Part shown: piece after piece, positions 8,298 through 17,725 of the stretch
Layout of the letters: each line of letters opens with the position of its first letter
How positions within the stretch are numbered: position 1 is the stretch's first letter
Assembly: GCA_900088475.1 (NCBI GenBank)
Contig: FLMG01002203.1
Span: 2,634-29,042 of the forward strand
Reading direction: 5' to 3'
DNA length: 26,409 bases
DNA from: Hyphochytrium catenoides
Lineage: Eukaryota > Sar > Hyphochytriomycetes > Hyphochytriales > Hyphochytriaceae
Notes under the pieces: model-generated
Database searches by the model: none
Seen by the model: the letters and a program-made list of their open reading frames with translations, nothing else
What the model was told of the DNA's origin: nothing
Made by a program: the position numbers and the translations under genes

Positions 8298-11200
8298 CTA
8301 ATGCCCGTCGGATATTCTGCGCAATAAGCCTGACAGCATTTCTCGGGTCATCTTCGTCTTCTCTGAGTCCCAGTTATCGCCGCCTGAACAAGAATACCGA
8401 GTTGCCTCTGAGTGGTCAAGAATCAAAAGCAACAAAGGTGTTGCCTTCTTTTCTTACCTCTAAATCCTGCGAGCAGCCTGTACTGCAGCTCTTCTTCAGA
8501 GATAGACTCTGCAATGTTGACCAGGGAGCCGATGACTGTCGTGATAAAGTTTCCGTCCGTCTTGTCCGGCCGCACCATCTTAAAGCGCCAAACCCCTATT
8601 TCCCAGGAACTAAGTGAGACGTCGGGCATGCAGTAGAAGAGAGTCTCGATGGGGAGGACCCGAAAGCGAAGACAGAATGGATAGAGAGATGGCAGAGCAA
8701 AGAAAAGAGGCAGACTAGATATGACAGAACCCTCGAAGAGTGGAAAGGTGGCAGTATGAGCGGAAGGCAGAGAGCTGATCGGAGAAGAAGACGTGCTTGA
8801 TTTTCACCTCACCTGACGATGCATCAAACTCCAACTCAGCAATGACGGACCGCAGACGTTTGGTGCGCAGTTCTCTGAACAGTCGCTCCTTGTCTTCTCT
8901 TCCTAATGCAATCTATAGCCAAGCCGCCAGGCAAGTGACCATTAGGATTGAGGACCAGAGACGGGCTAAGGAATAAAGCAAAGAGAGAGACGTCCAAGAG
9001 CTCACCTGCTTGCTCAGGTCCAGTTCGTCTCCTTGCACGGGGCACGAGACTTTGAGGTCCCCTCCGCCATCTGGCTCCACTTTGAAGTCAATCGTGATCA
9101 GGTCCGCCCATTTCCATTTTAAATAGTCTGGGATGACAAAGGTCTAGTAAGACTTTGGTGCTTCAGACCTCGGTCTGCTCCTCATACAGCATTTTGGATA
9201 CATCCTCATCTCTTGGCGTAGCTCCTTGCCTCGGGGTATCGACTCATCCAACCTCTCCTCTCTCCTGTATTTTCCCGGATCTACATGATGCCTTTACCAC
9301 TCTACTCTCTACGCCCTCTTCAATATGGTTGTCCTAATGTCTTCCGTCTTTTCTCTCTCTCTCTGTGACCATCGTCCCATCTCAGTTCAAAGCACTCACT
9401 TCTATCCGTTCCCACTTGGTACTTTGTGTTGGGACAAAAAATGATCCCGTCAGTGTAGTGCTTTCGCTTAGAATCTTCATATATTCGGTGCAGCGCACCC
9501 TCTGAGCGGTGTTGCGTGACCCTTGTGACGATAGAATAGCCGAGTCAGATTGTGGCAGGAGAAAGGCAAAAGTTTTCTCCACAGGTGGCTCCTCCACTCA
9601 CTTTCTGAAGATCTCTCTGATGTCCCTCACTTTGTACCAGCTCTTTCTGTTCATTGGAATAACCACGCTGCGCGGTAGCTGCCGATGATGGAAGCCGGAC
9701 TCATAAGGTCCGCTAAAGAGATGAACAAGTGTTACCTTGCCAGTTTCTAGACCGACAAGCAGGGAGACAGAGACAGAGGGAAATGAGAGAGAACGAGAAT
9801 GACCGCCATCATATCCTAAGGGGAGGGCTCTGCACCCTATATCCTCGTGAAGGTGTAAAACGGGTAGACGACAAAGTGAACATGAAGGGAGTAGAAAAGG
9901 CCTCACCTCGGCTCAAAGAGCTGATAGAGCTGGATGAGGCGATGATGAAAGTTGTGTCCTGTCAGTTTGGCTGCTTCAGCTGTCCCCAGAGCCAGAGCGT
10001 CAAAGATCATCAACATCGGCCGCTCCAGCTTCAAATTAAACTGGGAAAGCAGCGAGCAGGTTAAGGAAAGCCCCATCCGCGCCTTGAATCTCCCTGGTTT
10101 TTCCTTCACGTGACACAAGTCCCTACAAACGCCCCGCCCTTTGAAGCTCTCTATCTGGTGCGTACCACAAACTCTCCATCCAGCACAGTTCCTTCTTTGA
10201 AGATGAGAGAGAGCATTTCGATTCCTGTAGGACAGAGAATATGTGAAATGGTCCGAAGCTGTGGAACAAGTTAATCTCGCTACGTCTCCTCTCACACCTT
10301 CCCTACCTGGCGCGGAATAAAGGACATATTTCCTATCTACGAGCACTGCTTTTCCTCCGGTCACGACCAAAAAGTATCGCACCCCATCTGTCTTCTCAGA
10401 AACAAAATATCCATGTTTCTCCTTTTTGCGGGGAGAGAGGTGAAGAACGTAAGTCTTGGCATTCTCTCATTCAACTACTTCCACACTTTCCCATTGCACT
10501 CTATGATGTCTACTGGCCAGTGCACCTGTAGGTCATCAAATAGCAGTGATCGAATGGCTTTTGGATACCCTTTCTCTCGCTGACCCTCGGCACTCCACAC
10601 TCTTGTCCAGATTTAACGTCTTTTAGACGTCAAAGCCCCGCTAGGCTGGAGATGTCTCCCGTCTTATGACACATCGGCCGGCTTACCTTTATGATCATGG
10701 CGATGTGCTGCTTAGCAAAACCCGCGGGCATCGTGCCTGGGAATCTATTACCGGAGAACTCACGCTGAGAGAAACAGCTTCGCACGGTGGCTTGTGCCTG
10801 CAGTGCAAGAGCTCACCATTAGTCCTCCCGTGTGTCTTTTAGTTTATGAAACAGCCGATGCGATCTGCCACCTTTACATCGCCAGACTATACCACTTTCC
10901 CCGTCAAAACTCTCTCACTGCAAGCAGCTAACCACACGTCACTCCCCTTGCCCTCTCTTTACTGCTAGGTCCGTCATCAGCATATTGGCCGAAAGCGTCC
11001 TCCGCGCTGCCTTTAATCTCATCCCACTTCATATCTCCTTGGCATCGGTTTCGAAAGGCGAGGACTACGCCGCGGACCTCTAGCGTACCTCATGCAGCAG
11101 CCTATCATCCACTATCCGAACAGGCTCCCAGCCCTACCGCCAGCAGCGGGATGAACCGTCAGGAAGGAAGAGCTGAATGGGCTGCTAGGAAAGTTAAGGA

Positions 11201-13162
11201 AAAGAAAGGATCTCCACACAGCACCTGACGAAGGAGAAGCCAGAAAAGACAGAAGCCAGCCAGGAGAGCAACCAGATAGAGATGGCCAGCATTGAGAAGA
11301 GAGAAGACAGGGAGGGCCGAGGAATAGGTTAAGGATAAGAGCAAGCAGGAGAAATCTAACCTCTGGCATGAAGAGGCAGAGCTTCTGCCAAATTTCCGAT
11401 GCAATCTCCAGCGCTCCTACCCTCGATGCCGCCTCATCGTTCTCTGTCACCCATTTTCGAGTCTTTGACTCCTCTAGTTCCGCCTAAGACAGCAGAACAC
11501 GGGTTCAGGCGACCAGTCAAGGGTGTACGAAAGACAGCAATACACTGATAAATATTTGGAGCTAAGTCTAGAGTGTATCAAATGACAAAGAGTAGATAAC
11601 AGGCCAATGAAATGGGATGCAGAGCCTTGGTCAACGCAACGCCAAAGGCCAGGAAAAGCGCCAGAACAGCGAAAGGAAGAACGCGAAAGCAGCACTTACC
11701 TCCACCTCAAAGTTTAGCTGTTCCAGTTCTGTGTCGCTCTTCTGAGAGCGGACTTTGGTAAAGTCAAGCTGACACGATCGGAGAGATAAATGGATGAGCG
11801 AGAAGATAATGTCGCGGAAGGTCAGAGAGGGATTGAGAGAGACTAACAGGACGGAGAATAGAAAGACGATGGACGAGGGAGCAAGAGATATTCCAGATGA
11901 GAGAGTCAGCATTACAAGGGAGGCTTCAAGAAAGGTGAGCTCACCCGGCAGGCGGCGGCTGGATCTATGAAGCTTTTGCGGTCCTTGAAGCGAGAGTCAA
12001 GATTTTGCGCTGCAGATTCAAAGCTTTGTCCGCTGTTCAGCGGGATCGGCGGCTCCTCTACTGAGACAGATACGCGGACGTCGTAGGGACAGGAAGGGAG
12101 AAAGAGATTCAAGTTTGCAATCTTTCTCTTCCGCTGCTGGAATGGAGCACTAAGCGGACGACCACTGGCCTCCAACTCCCGGACTAGGCGGCGACGATTG
12201 CTGTCTGTGAAGACTTCCTGGTCAGAGAGAGCGAGAGAAAGACCGTGAGCTCAGGAGCCAGAGGATATCGCCAGATGAAAAGGTTGAAAGTGTTTACTGG
12301 TGAATAATGAAGGGACAGCGAAGCAATGGGCGCTCTTCCGCAGGGAGCCGCGATGTCTCAAAAGCACTACGCGGCCATCAGAAGGGGTAAGAGAGAAAGC
12401 ACAGCGGGATGGCACGCAGTAAGAGAGAGCACGAGCGAGGGTTGAGAAGGTCCTATGACCTGTTTTTCTGTTGAGACTCTCCACCTCCTCTCCTGCGCCT
12501 TCTCAAGATAGGAGGCGAAGTGTTGAGGCTGAACCCCAGCGTCAAACACGGCTCCCAGGTTCCGCATTTCCTCCTCAGGGAGCGGAAGGGAAGCGGGTTG
12601 TCCGGGGTGATTTGACCCGAAGCGGCCGCGCTCTGACTCGTCGCAGATCCGTCCCAGTCGAGCCTCGATCTCCAGCGCACCATGACGGAACTCTTCCGCC
12701 AGTGTCCGCCGGAGAGACAGGAGGAAGCCTGCAATGGCAACGTCCGCGGGCCTGTAGAAAACGGAAGAGAGAGAGTGTCTGTTAGAAAGAGGCAGACAGG
12801 GAAGAGAGGACAGAGTAGACACTGACAACAAGCGGAATAGAGCCAAAGGTGGGCGAAGGAAGATAGAAGAGATCCCGACACCAAAGGAACTGCGGATTCC
12901 AGAAGCAGCAGTGCCAGTTGTCAAAGAAGAAGGCAGAAGGGAGAGGCTGATGAAGAAGAAGGCAGAAGGGGGAAAAGAGAGCTGGATTCGGGACTCGTCT
13001 CTCTTACACATTTTTATCTGTGGAAATGACGCTCTGGCTCCGGTCCACTCGCTGGCGCTTGGCAGCCCCGCCTGTGAGGCCGCCAGCGCCGTGACCAGGC
13101 AGCCCTTGAAGGGAGCGAGTAATCGCAAGGGAATCTCCGGCGATGGTGTCGAGGAAACTCAT
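8298..13162 (-). CDS. Bifunctional mRNA capping enzyme: CET1/TTM-type RNA 5'-triphosphatase fused to guanylyltransferase, 16 exons, 684 aa
   Basis: Minus-strand exons: 13162-13008, 12751-12460, 12217-11945, 11768-11700, 11483-11361, 11133-11089, 10797-10687, 10421-10307, 10224-10166, 10040-9907, 9712-9602, 9521-9400, 9127-9006, 8912-8813, 8595-8458 and 8383-8298. The total is 2055 nt, all phases consistent. The N-terminal half is a tunnel (TTM) triphosphatase: metal-binding strand LEIEARLG (Glu79, Glu81), RKRKIANLN, DVRVSVSVEEP (195-205), RFKDRKSF (225-232), LDFTKVR and NFEVEAEL (Glu261, 263, 265). The C-terminal half is a nucleotidyltransferase: FPG (338-340), motif I EKTDGVR with nucleophile Lys366, motif III LDGEF (409-413), IIIa MIFDAL, motif IV TDGIIF (519-524), motif V LKWKW (539-543), then an OB fold ending in motif VI WRFKMVRPDK (613-622). 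The enzyme would remove the gamma phosphate of nascent mRNA and transfer GMP from GTP in the nucleus. No cap methyltransferase domain is present. The weakest junctions are the acceptors at 9521 (CAAG), 10421 (AAAAAG) and 8595. Confidence 0.93.
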
Positions 13163-13557
13163 ATCTTGACTTCTTTCTTTCTCACTCTCTCTTTCTCTCT
13201 TTCTCTTTTTTATACTTTCAATATATTTCTCTTGCTTCCCCTCTCCCTTCTGCCTTGTAGCGCTCTCCGGTCCTGGTTTCTCTTCTACGCACGTCTTCCT
13301 TCTCCGAGCCAGGCTCTCTTCTTGCCCCTCGTCAACAGTTGGGCTGCCGCTGCCGCTGCTGAGCACTTATAAGACGAGGGAAAGGAGCTGCGGGCAGGAG
13401 GAGGCGATCTTCTAGGCGTAAAATGTATCTCCTCTTCGGGAGCGGTGGCAGTCGGGGGAGAGGAGGCAGCGCCTCATCTCACTTCTATCTAGTATCAATG
13501 CCGCAAAATCGAGTACTCGACTTTTATGCCCTTGATAGAGGTTCTGCATGCGGCAAC
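13163..13557 (-). promoter_or_regulatory. Presumed 5' flank of the capping-enzyme gene
   Basis: Sequence immediately upstream of the minus-strand ATG at 13162. It includes a CT-rich stretch (13170-13205) and no recognised core element. Long ORFs crossing the ATG in this area continue beyond it only as low-complexity Lys/Arg/Glu sequence, which I take as leader rather than protein. Confidence 0.4.
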
Positions 13558-13596
13558 TCTCTCCCTCACTGTCTCTCTCTCTCCTCTCCCTCTCCG

Positions 13597-13666
<70 letters not shown>

Positions 13667-13815
13667 CTCTCGCTCTCTCGCTCCCGCTCTCTCTCTCCTG
13701 CTCTCTCTCACTCTCTCTCGCGCGCGCTCTCTCTCTCTCTCACACGCTCTCTCACGCTCTCTCTCTCTCTCCCTCCCTCTTTTCTCTCTCTCCCGCTTTC
13801 TCTATCTTCAGTTCC
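13558..13815. repeat. Long (CT)n/(GA)n tract upstream of the capping-enzyme gene
   Basis: About 255 bases of plus-strand CT repeat with occasional GC and CA interruptions (a short CGCGCGCG run near 13719-13726). It starts about 400 bp upstream of the capping-enzyme ATG. The overlapping poly-Ser/Leu ORFs are artefacts of the repeat. Confidence 0.85.
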
Positions 13816-13889
13816 TTCTCGCTCTTCCCTTCCCTTCTGGCATCGTCTCACTGATCCCCCTGGAGCTCAGTATACACCCCTCTCCCCCC

Positions 13890-14065
13890 CTACACAAACC
13901 AGAGAGCCCCCAGGAAGGTAGGGAGGAAGTAGTGTACGAAGTCTTTCACCGCCACCTCCTCCATCCTCAGAACGCCCGGCCGCCCCGCGGCAGCCCGCAG
14001 CTCTGCCATCAAAGCAGAGAAGAGTTGGAGGTGCTTCGGCAGCTTTTTTCTGGCATTTGGTCTCC
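13890..14065 (-). CDS. Possible last exon of an unrecognised minus-strand gene
   Basis: After a CTTTCTAG acceptor, a 176-base stretch reads openly to TAG with a protein-like composition: KKLPKHLQLFSALMAELRAA, then GVLRMEEVAVKDFVHYFLP and a hydrophobic end. GC is high and no low-complexity repeat is involved. I do not recognise the family. Another minus-strand open stretch at 14340-14460 (HVIDEPFGHKVELPEMYVVW) could be an upstream exon, but no junction between them could be established. It may equally be a chance ORF. Confidence 0.22.
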
Positions 14066-14099
14066 TAGAAAGGTGCACTGTCGATTGTGCATCATCTCC

Positions 14100-15180
14100 T
14101 TAAGTGGCATGGCAACATGTTGGCTCAGCCAGATCCAGAGGAGGACAACAACAATTCAAGAGAAAAAGAGAAAGAAAGCGTTCGTCCTACAACAAGCAGC
14201 TACTACGGAGGAGGATAGAAGAAGAGCAGTGAGGTAACGAGTATTGTTGAGAGGAGACCACCACCAAAAGGCGTCGTCGAGGGCGGCGTCGTCTTCAGAC
14301 AAAAGTAAAGAAACAAAAGCAAAATGTGCTGAAGCTAACACCTCAATTTGCTGGCTTCCTTTATCACGGACTATCTGCCAAACCACGTACATTTCTGGCA
14401 GTTCCACTTTGTGACCGAATGGCTCGTCAATGACGTGGGTGCGTCCAAGAGATGGTTTAGAGAGCTTTATGGCCAAAGAAGAACAAGGGACGGAGCAGCA
14501 GCCAAAATAGCCCTGAAATGGAGAGATTGGCAGCAAACCTGGAATCAGGGGGAACGATCACGTTCAGAGAGCAGCTCTTGTAAGACCACAGTCTGTTGTG
14601 AGAAGCAACAAGGAATACTGGACCTGGAGCAAAGCAAAGCAAGCTGGATCTCTCGGAGGGGTATCCCACTCAGGCTCTCATTCTGAAGTGAAATGCTCGC
14701 AGCAACGGTTGCAGCCATCCTTAACGGAGCAGATCAAGACCTTTAACTGCGGGGTTTGTCTCTACTTTCGCTGAAGGGATGGCCGAGGAACGGTTCAAGG
14801 GCCCATCAGGTTGCGAGTGATTCCTATGAAGCTTGAGCCTATTCAATACACAGGGGGAGCCAACCGGAGTCTGGAAATTAGGGCCTCATGTCTTTCGATG
14901 AGAGCTCAGTGTAAATGGACGATTTGCCTCTCAATGCCACGCAGAAGCACTTCAAAGATGGACGGTACTAGTCCTCCTCCTGAATACTGCTATCCCAATC
15001 AGATCATGAGCAGGCAATGATCTCCGCTGGTGTGGGCGCCTACTAAGGAGGAACTCCTGATCTCTCTCTGCATTTGGACTTCAGCTGGAAAGGACCCTTC
15101 CTCTCACGACCTCCCGGCGCCCCAGCTCCTTATCTGAAGCTAAGTCCTGGAGCATACAAAAAAGGTCCTGATATACGGCA
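14100..15180. other. No certain gene; fragmented open stretches, probably decayed element
   Basis: Both strands contain medium ORFs broken by stops. On the plus strand, residues such as RWFRELYGQRRTRDG and QIKTFNCGVCLYFR occur in different frames; on the minus strand, KWNCQKCTWFG is followed by a stop. The patchwork resembles a degraded coding sequence next to the inverted-repeat element at 15478, but no family could be named. Confidence 0.3.
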
Positions 15181-15463
15181 ACCAGGGACTGTGCCTCCAT
15201 CAGTCAATGCAATGGAGAGCGCTGCTCAAACGACAAGTTGCGCTTTCTCCGCCGTGTCACTACTCAGTTTCCTGTCCCAAAGGACATCAAGGCTGTATGG
15301 GATGAATGTTGGTTTGTTGAGGATGCGTACAGGCAAAATGATGATGTGTGTACAGTCAGGCCTACGCATCTCCAGAGAAATATCATACCTTGGTAGTACG
15401 CCCACAACGTGTACGACGTCTTTGGCAAGGGGTGCGGATGGAACTTCCCCGCTATAGTGTAGG
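15170..15463 (+). pseudogene. Decayed Cys-rich ORF fragment, probably mobile-element derived
   Basis: One plus-strand frame reads RDCASISQCNGERCSNDKLR, then VTTQFPVPKDIKAVWDECWF and VEDAYRQNDDVCTVRPTH. It is interrupted by TAG after NIIPW and continues as NVYDVFGKGCGWNFPAIV before another TAG. The composition (regular Cys, Trp, charged residues) is far more protein-like than the other frames. The in-frame stop and the lack of an upstream start indicate a broken gene; an unrecognised intron starting at GTAGTA just after the CCTTG is an alternative. It abuts the inverted repeat, so I infer it belongs to the same element. Family not recognised. Confidence 0.3.
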
Positions 15464-15477
15464 CCACCAGGGCCCAA

Positions 15478-16168
15478 TATCCATATCCACCAGGCCTTGC
15501 CTACAAAGGCTTTAGGCTAAGACGCAGGGAAGGAGTAAGGCGGTGAGTCTAACGCTAGAGAAGATAAAGTCTATTTATCTATTATTTAGATATGGAAGCT
15601 TTGGTTGATGGCTAAGCTAAGACAAACTAAAGATGACCTCATCACGTGCTCCTCTCCGCTTCCTCTGCGGCCCCGGTTTGCCTTGCGCTATCACTTCCCT
15701 TTTCTCTTTAGGGCCAGGCTCGGCTGGCATAGGCGCACTGCTTGGTGTGCTGGAGAGTACTACCACCACAGGTCTGGCAAGAAGCAGCTTGCGCTTCTTC
15801 CTTTGTTCAACCTCCGTCTGACCTTCACCCAGTGAACTGTACTGACCTACTGGCCTTCTCCTAACTCCTCTTGTCTGCTCTTCCCTGCAAGAGCCACGAA
15901 GTTGTTGGTGTTCAAATTCTCTTTCTCGCCCCTTGACCCTCCTCATCCCTGAGGTTTATCTCCCGTAGCCGATCCTGTTTTTCTTGTCTCACGCCGCTGG
16001 AATTTGTAAGCTTCGGAACCTTTCTTGGCGTACAGATCTCCCTCTTCTTTTCCCTTCGGTTGAAGCAGTCCTTCCTGACTGGCGAAGATGAGATACCTAG
16101 CTTTAGGAACACCTCATCCTCCCACTCTTGGATCAGCCTTCCCAATACTGCCATGGCGACGGAGGCTG
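15478..16168. repeat. Left arm of a large imperfect inverted repeat
   Basis: This arm matches the reverse complement of 16248-16925 almost throughout, with small indels. Shared landmarks are GACAAA-CTAAAG then CATCACGTG, TTTAGGGCCAGGCTCGGCTG, GAGAGTACTACCACCACAGG, ACCTTCACCCAGTGAACTGT, TAGCCGATCCTGTTT, and CACCTCATCCTCCCACTC through CCATGGC at the inner edge. By eye identity is roughly 80-88% in the inner 560 bp and lower outside. Read on the minus strand, the arm encodes a zinc-knuckle ORF remnant. Confidence 0.92.
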
Positions 16169-16175
16169 ACGACAA
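15500..16175 (-). pseudogene. Zinc-knuckle ORF remnant in the left arm
   Basis: On the minus strand an ORF starts at 16175 and runs 87 codons (MAVLGRLIQEWEDEVFLKLG, later REKKREICTPRKVPKLTN) to a stop at 15912. Further on, in another frame, comes ASCQTCGGSTLQHTKQCAYA followed by SRAWP and a stop: a C-x2-C-x6-H-x3-C knuckle. Frame changes are needed to join these, so the gene is broken or spliced in a way I cannot resolve. Cys/His knuckles of this kind are common at the ends of transposases and retroelement proteins. The same peptides occur in the right arm, so both derive from one ancestor. Confidence 0.5.
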
Positions 16176-16247
16176 ACGACATTATAGGCAGTCCTTCGAA
16201 CGTCGCCTAGCGGAAAGAGGCTTGCGTTAACAACGACAGACAGCTGG
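16169..16247. other. Asymmetric centre of the inverted repeat
   Basis: About 80 bases between the arms, not obviously palindromic as a whole. The two ORF remnants start on either side and point away from it, so this would be a shared head-to-head start region. Confidence 0.6.
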
Positions 16248-16925
16248 GCAGCTTGCGTTGCCATGGCAGTACTGGGAAGGCTGATCCTAGAGTGGGAGGA
16301 TGAGGTGTTCTTAGAGCTGGGTATCTCAATTCGCCAGTCAGGATAGAATTCTTCAACCGGAGGGAAAAGAAGAGGGCAGACAAAGGTTTCGAAGCTTACA
16401 AACCCAGTGACGTGAGACAAGAAAGAAACAGGATCGGCTACGGGAGGAACCTCAGTGACGAAGAGGGTCAAGGGGCGAACAATGAGAATTTGTACACCAC
16501 CAACTGCGTGACTCTTGCAGGGGAGAGCAGACAAGAGGAGTTATTAGGAGAAGGCCAGAAGGCCAGTACAGTTCACTGGGTGAAGGTCAGACGGAGGTTT
16601 GATCAACAAAAGGAGAAGAAGCGCAGTCCTGCCTCTTGCCAGGCCTGTGGTGGTAGTACTCTCCAGCACACCAAGCAGTGCGCCTATGCCAGCCGAGCCT
16701 GGCCCTAAAGAGAAAAAGGAAGTGATGATAGCGCAAGGCAAACCTGGCCGCAGAAGAAGGGGAGGGCACGTGATGAGGCAGCGCAGTAGACTTTGGTTTG
16801 TCTTGCTTAGCCATCTAGACTTTATCACCTTCTTCTCTACAGTCAGACTTCTATCACCTTTCTAACCCTTCCCTGCCTTGTAGCCTTTGTCAGCAACCTG
16901 TGGTGGTGGATTGTTGAGAGAGCTC
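16248..16925. repeat. Right arm of a large imperfect inverted repeat
   Basis: Reverse-complement partner of 15478-16168. Outer similarity can be followed as far as TAGCCTTTGTCAGCAACCTG (near 16881-16900), matching the complement of the left arm near 15490-15510, and fades beyond about 16925. No short target-site duplication at the two outer edges could be recognised with confidence. Confidence 0.92.
16261..16708 (+). pseudogene. Zinc-knuckle ORF remnant in the right arm
   Basis: The plus strand starts MAVLGRLILEWEDEVFLELG but meets a stop after ISIRQSG, 28 codons in. Downstream, another frame reads VKVRRRFDQQKEKKRS, then PASCQACGGSTLQHTKQCAY and ASRAWP with a stop. It is the mirror copy of the left-arm ORF, with more damage at the 5' end. 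The knuckle Cys/Cys/His/Cys residues are intact in both copies. Confidence 0.5.
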
Positions 16926-17080
16926 GAGCTATGAAGAAGGTGCCGGGCTTGGGCTTTCATTGTTGAATCTTCCAGAGTTGGTTGTACGGCTGTCCTTCAC
17001 AGATGTGTGAGCCTACCGTTAACGGCTATATTAGACATGAATCAATGACGGTCCTAGCTACCACAGTGCAGCTCTTCTGA
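16926..17080. other. Gene-free flank of the inverted repeat
   Basis: No recognisable gene or repeat on either strand. Confidence 0.5.
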
Positions 17081-17725
17081 TGATGATCGATGACGCCTTC
17101 TTCTTCTTTATTACAATGCAAAAGCAAGGAGGACGAGGGGAAGGAGGTGGTGGGTGGTGGTGGACGATGTGCGGCTGTGGAGATAGTAGAGAAGAGTTGT
17201 AGATGATGGACAAAGAAGGTGCACTTCTTAGTAGTAAGGCGAGAAGGCGGGCGGGGGGGAGGGGGGGGGCGGGGGGCAACAGCGGCAGCAGCAGTGATCA
17301 TCCCTCCAACAAGGCGGCGGGCGACCCTCCTCCGCTCAGCTGGCTGCTGCTGGTGGCGGCGCCGGCCCGCGTCGTGCTGCGGGAGGAGGAGGTCGACGAG
17401 GAAAAATGAAGAAGAGAAGAGAAACAACAACAACGAAGAAGAAGAAGGGCCAGAAGATGTCATTTTCCTTCTTTTTCAATCTTTCCTGTCCTCCTCTTCC
17501 TCCTTTTCCCCCTCCTCCCCTCAACCCTCTTCCTCGGCCCAAAGATGACGATTGATGATGATGATAGCTTCTTCACTCTGCCCGCCGCAACGGCTTTACA
17601 CTGAAGGACTACTACTATTATTACTACTGCTGCTGCTGCTGGTACTATCAACGCTGCTGGTGCTGCTGCTGCTGCCACCACCACAAAGGTGACGACAGAA
17701 AGAAGAAGAAGAAGAAGCCTTCGCC
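17081..17725. repeat. Cluster of short triplet microsatellites
   Basis: A dense series of interrupted trinucleotide repeats: TTC (17098-17110), GGT (17147-17163), GCA/GCG, GAG (17380-17395), GAA (17408-17447), TTCCTCC, TGA (17551-17563), CTG (17626-17675), CAC and AAG (17699-17717). On both strands they create ORFs of homopolymeric Ser, Gln, Ala, Pro or Arg. These lack any non-repetitive protein signature, so I do not call a gene. Confidence 0.75.
17249..17276 (+). other. G-run with strong G-quadruplex potential
   Basis: 28 bases on the plus strand made of G3, G7, G9 and G6 separated by single C, A and C residues. Four G-tracts of at least three with one-nucleotide loops is the ideal quadruplex pattern. 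Confidence 0.85.

Noticed and set aside
10955-11088. An extra capping-enzyme exon reading FRNRCQGDMKWDEIKGSAED on the minus strand
   Set aside because: It looks protein-like, but no donor/acceptor pair keeps the phase, while direct joining of 11089 to 10797 is in frame and leads straight to the FPG motif.
12367-13128. 253-codon minus-strand ORF taken as a single gene
   Set aside because: It is exon 2 of the capping enzyme read through both flanking introns; the true exon is 12460-12751.
13423-14237. Overlapping plus-strand ORFs up to 229 codons
   Set aside because: All three frames stay open because the CT repeat has no stop codon.
17026-17548. ORFs of 109-145 codons in the triplet-repeat cluster
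   Set aside because: Composition is homopolymeric runs from microsatellites on both strands, with no unique protein segment.
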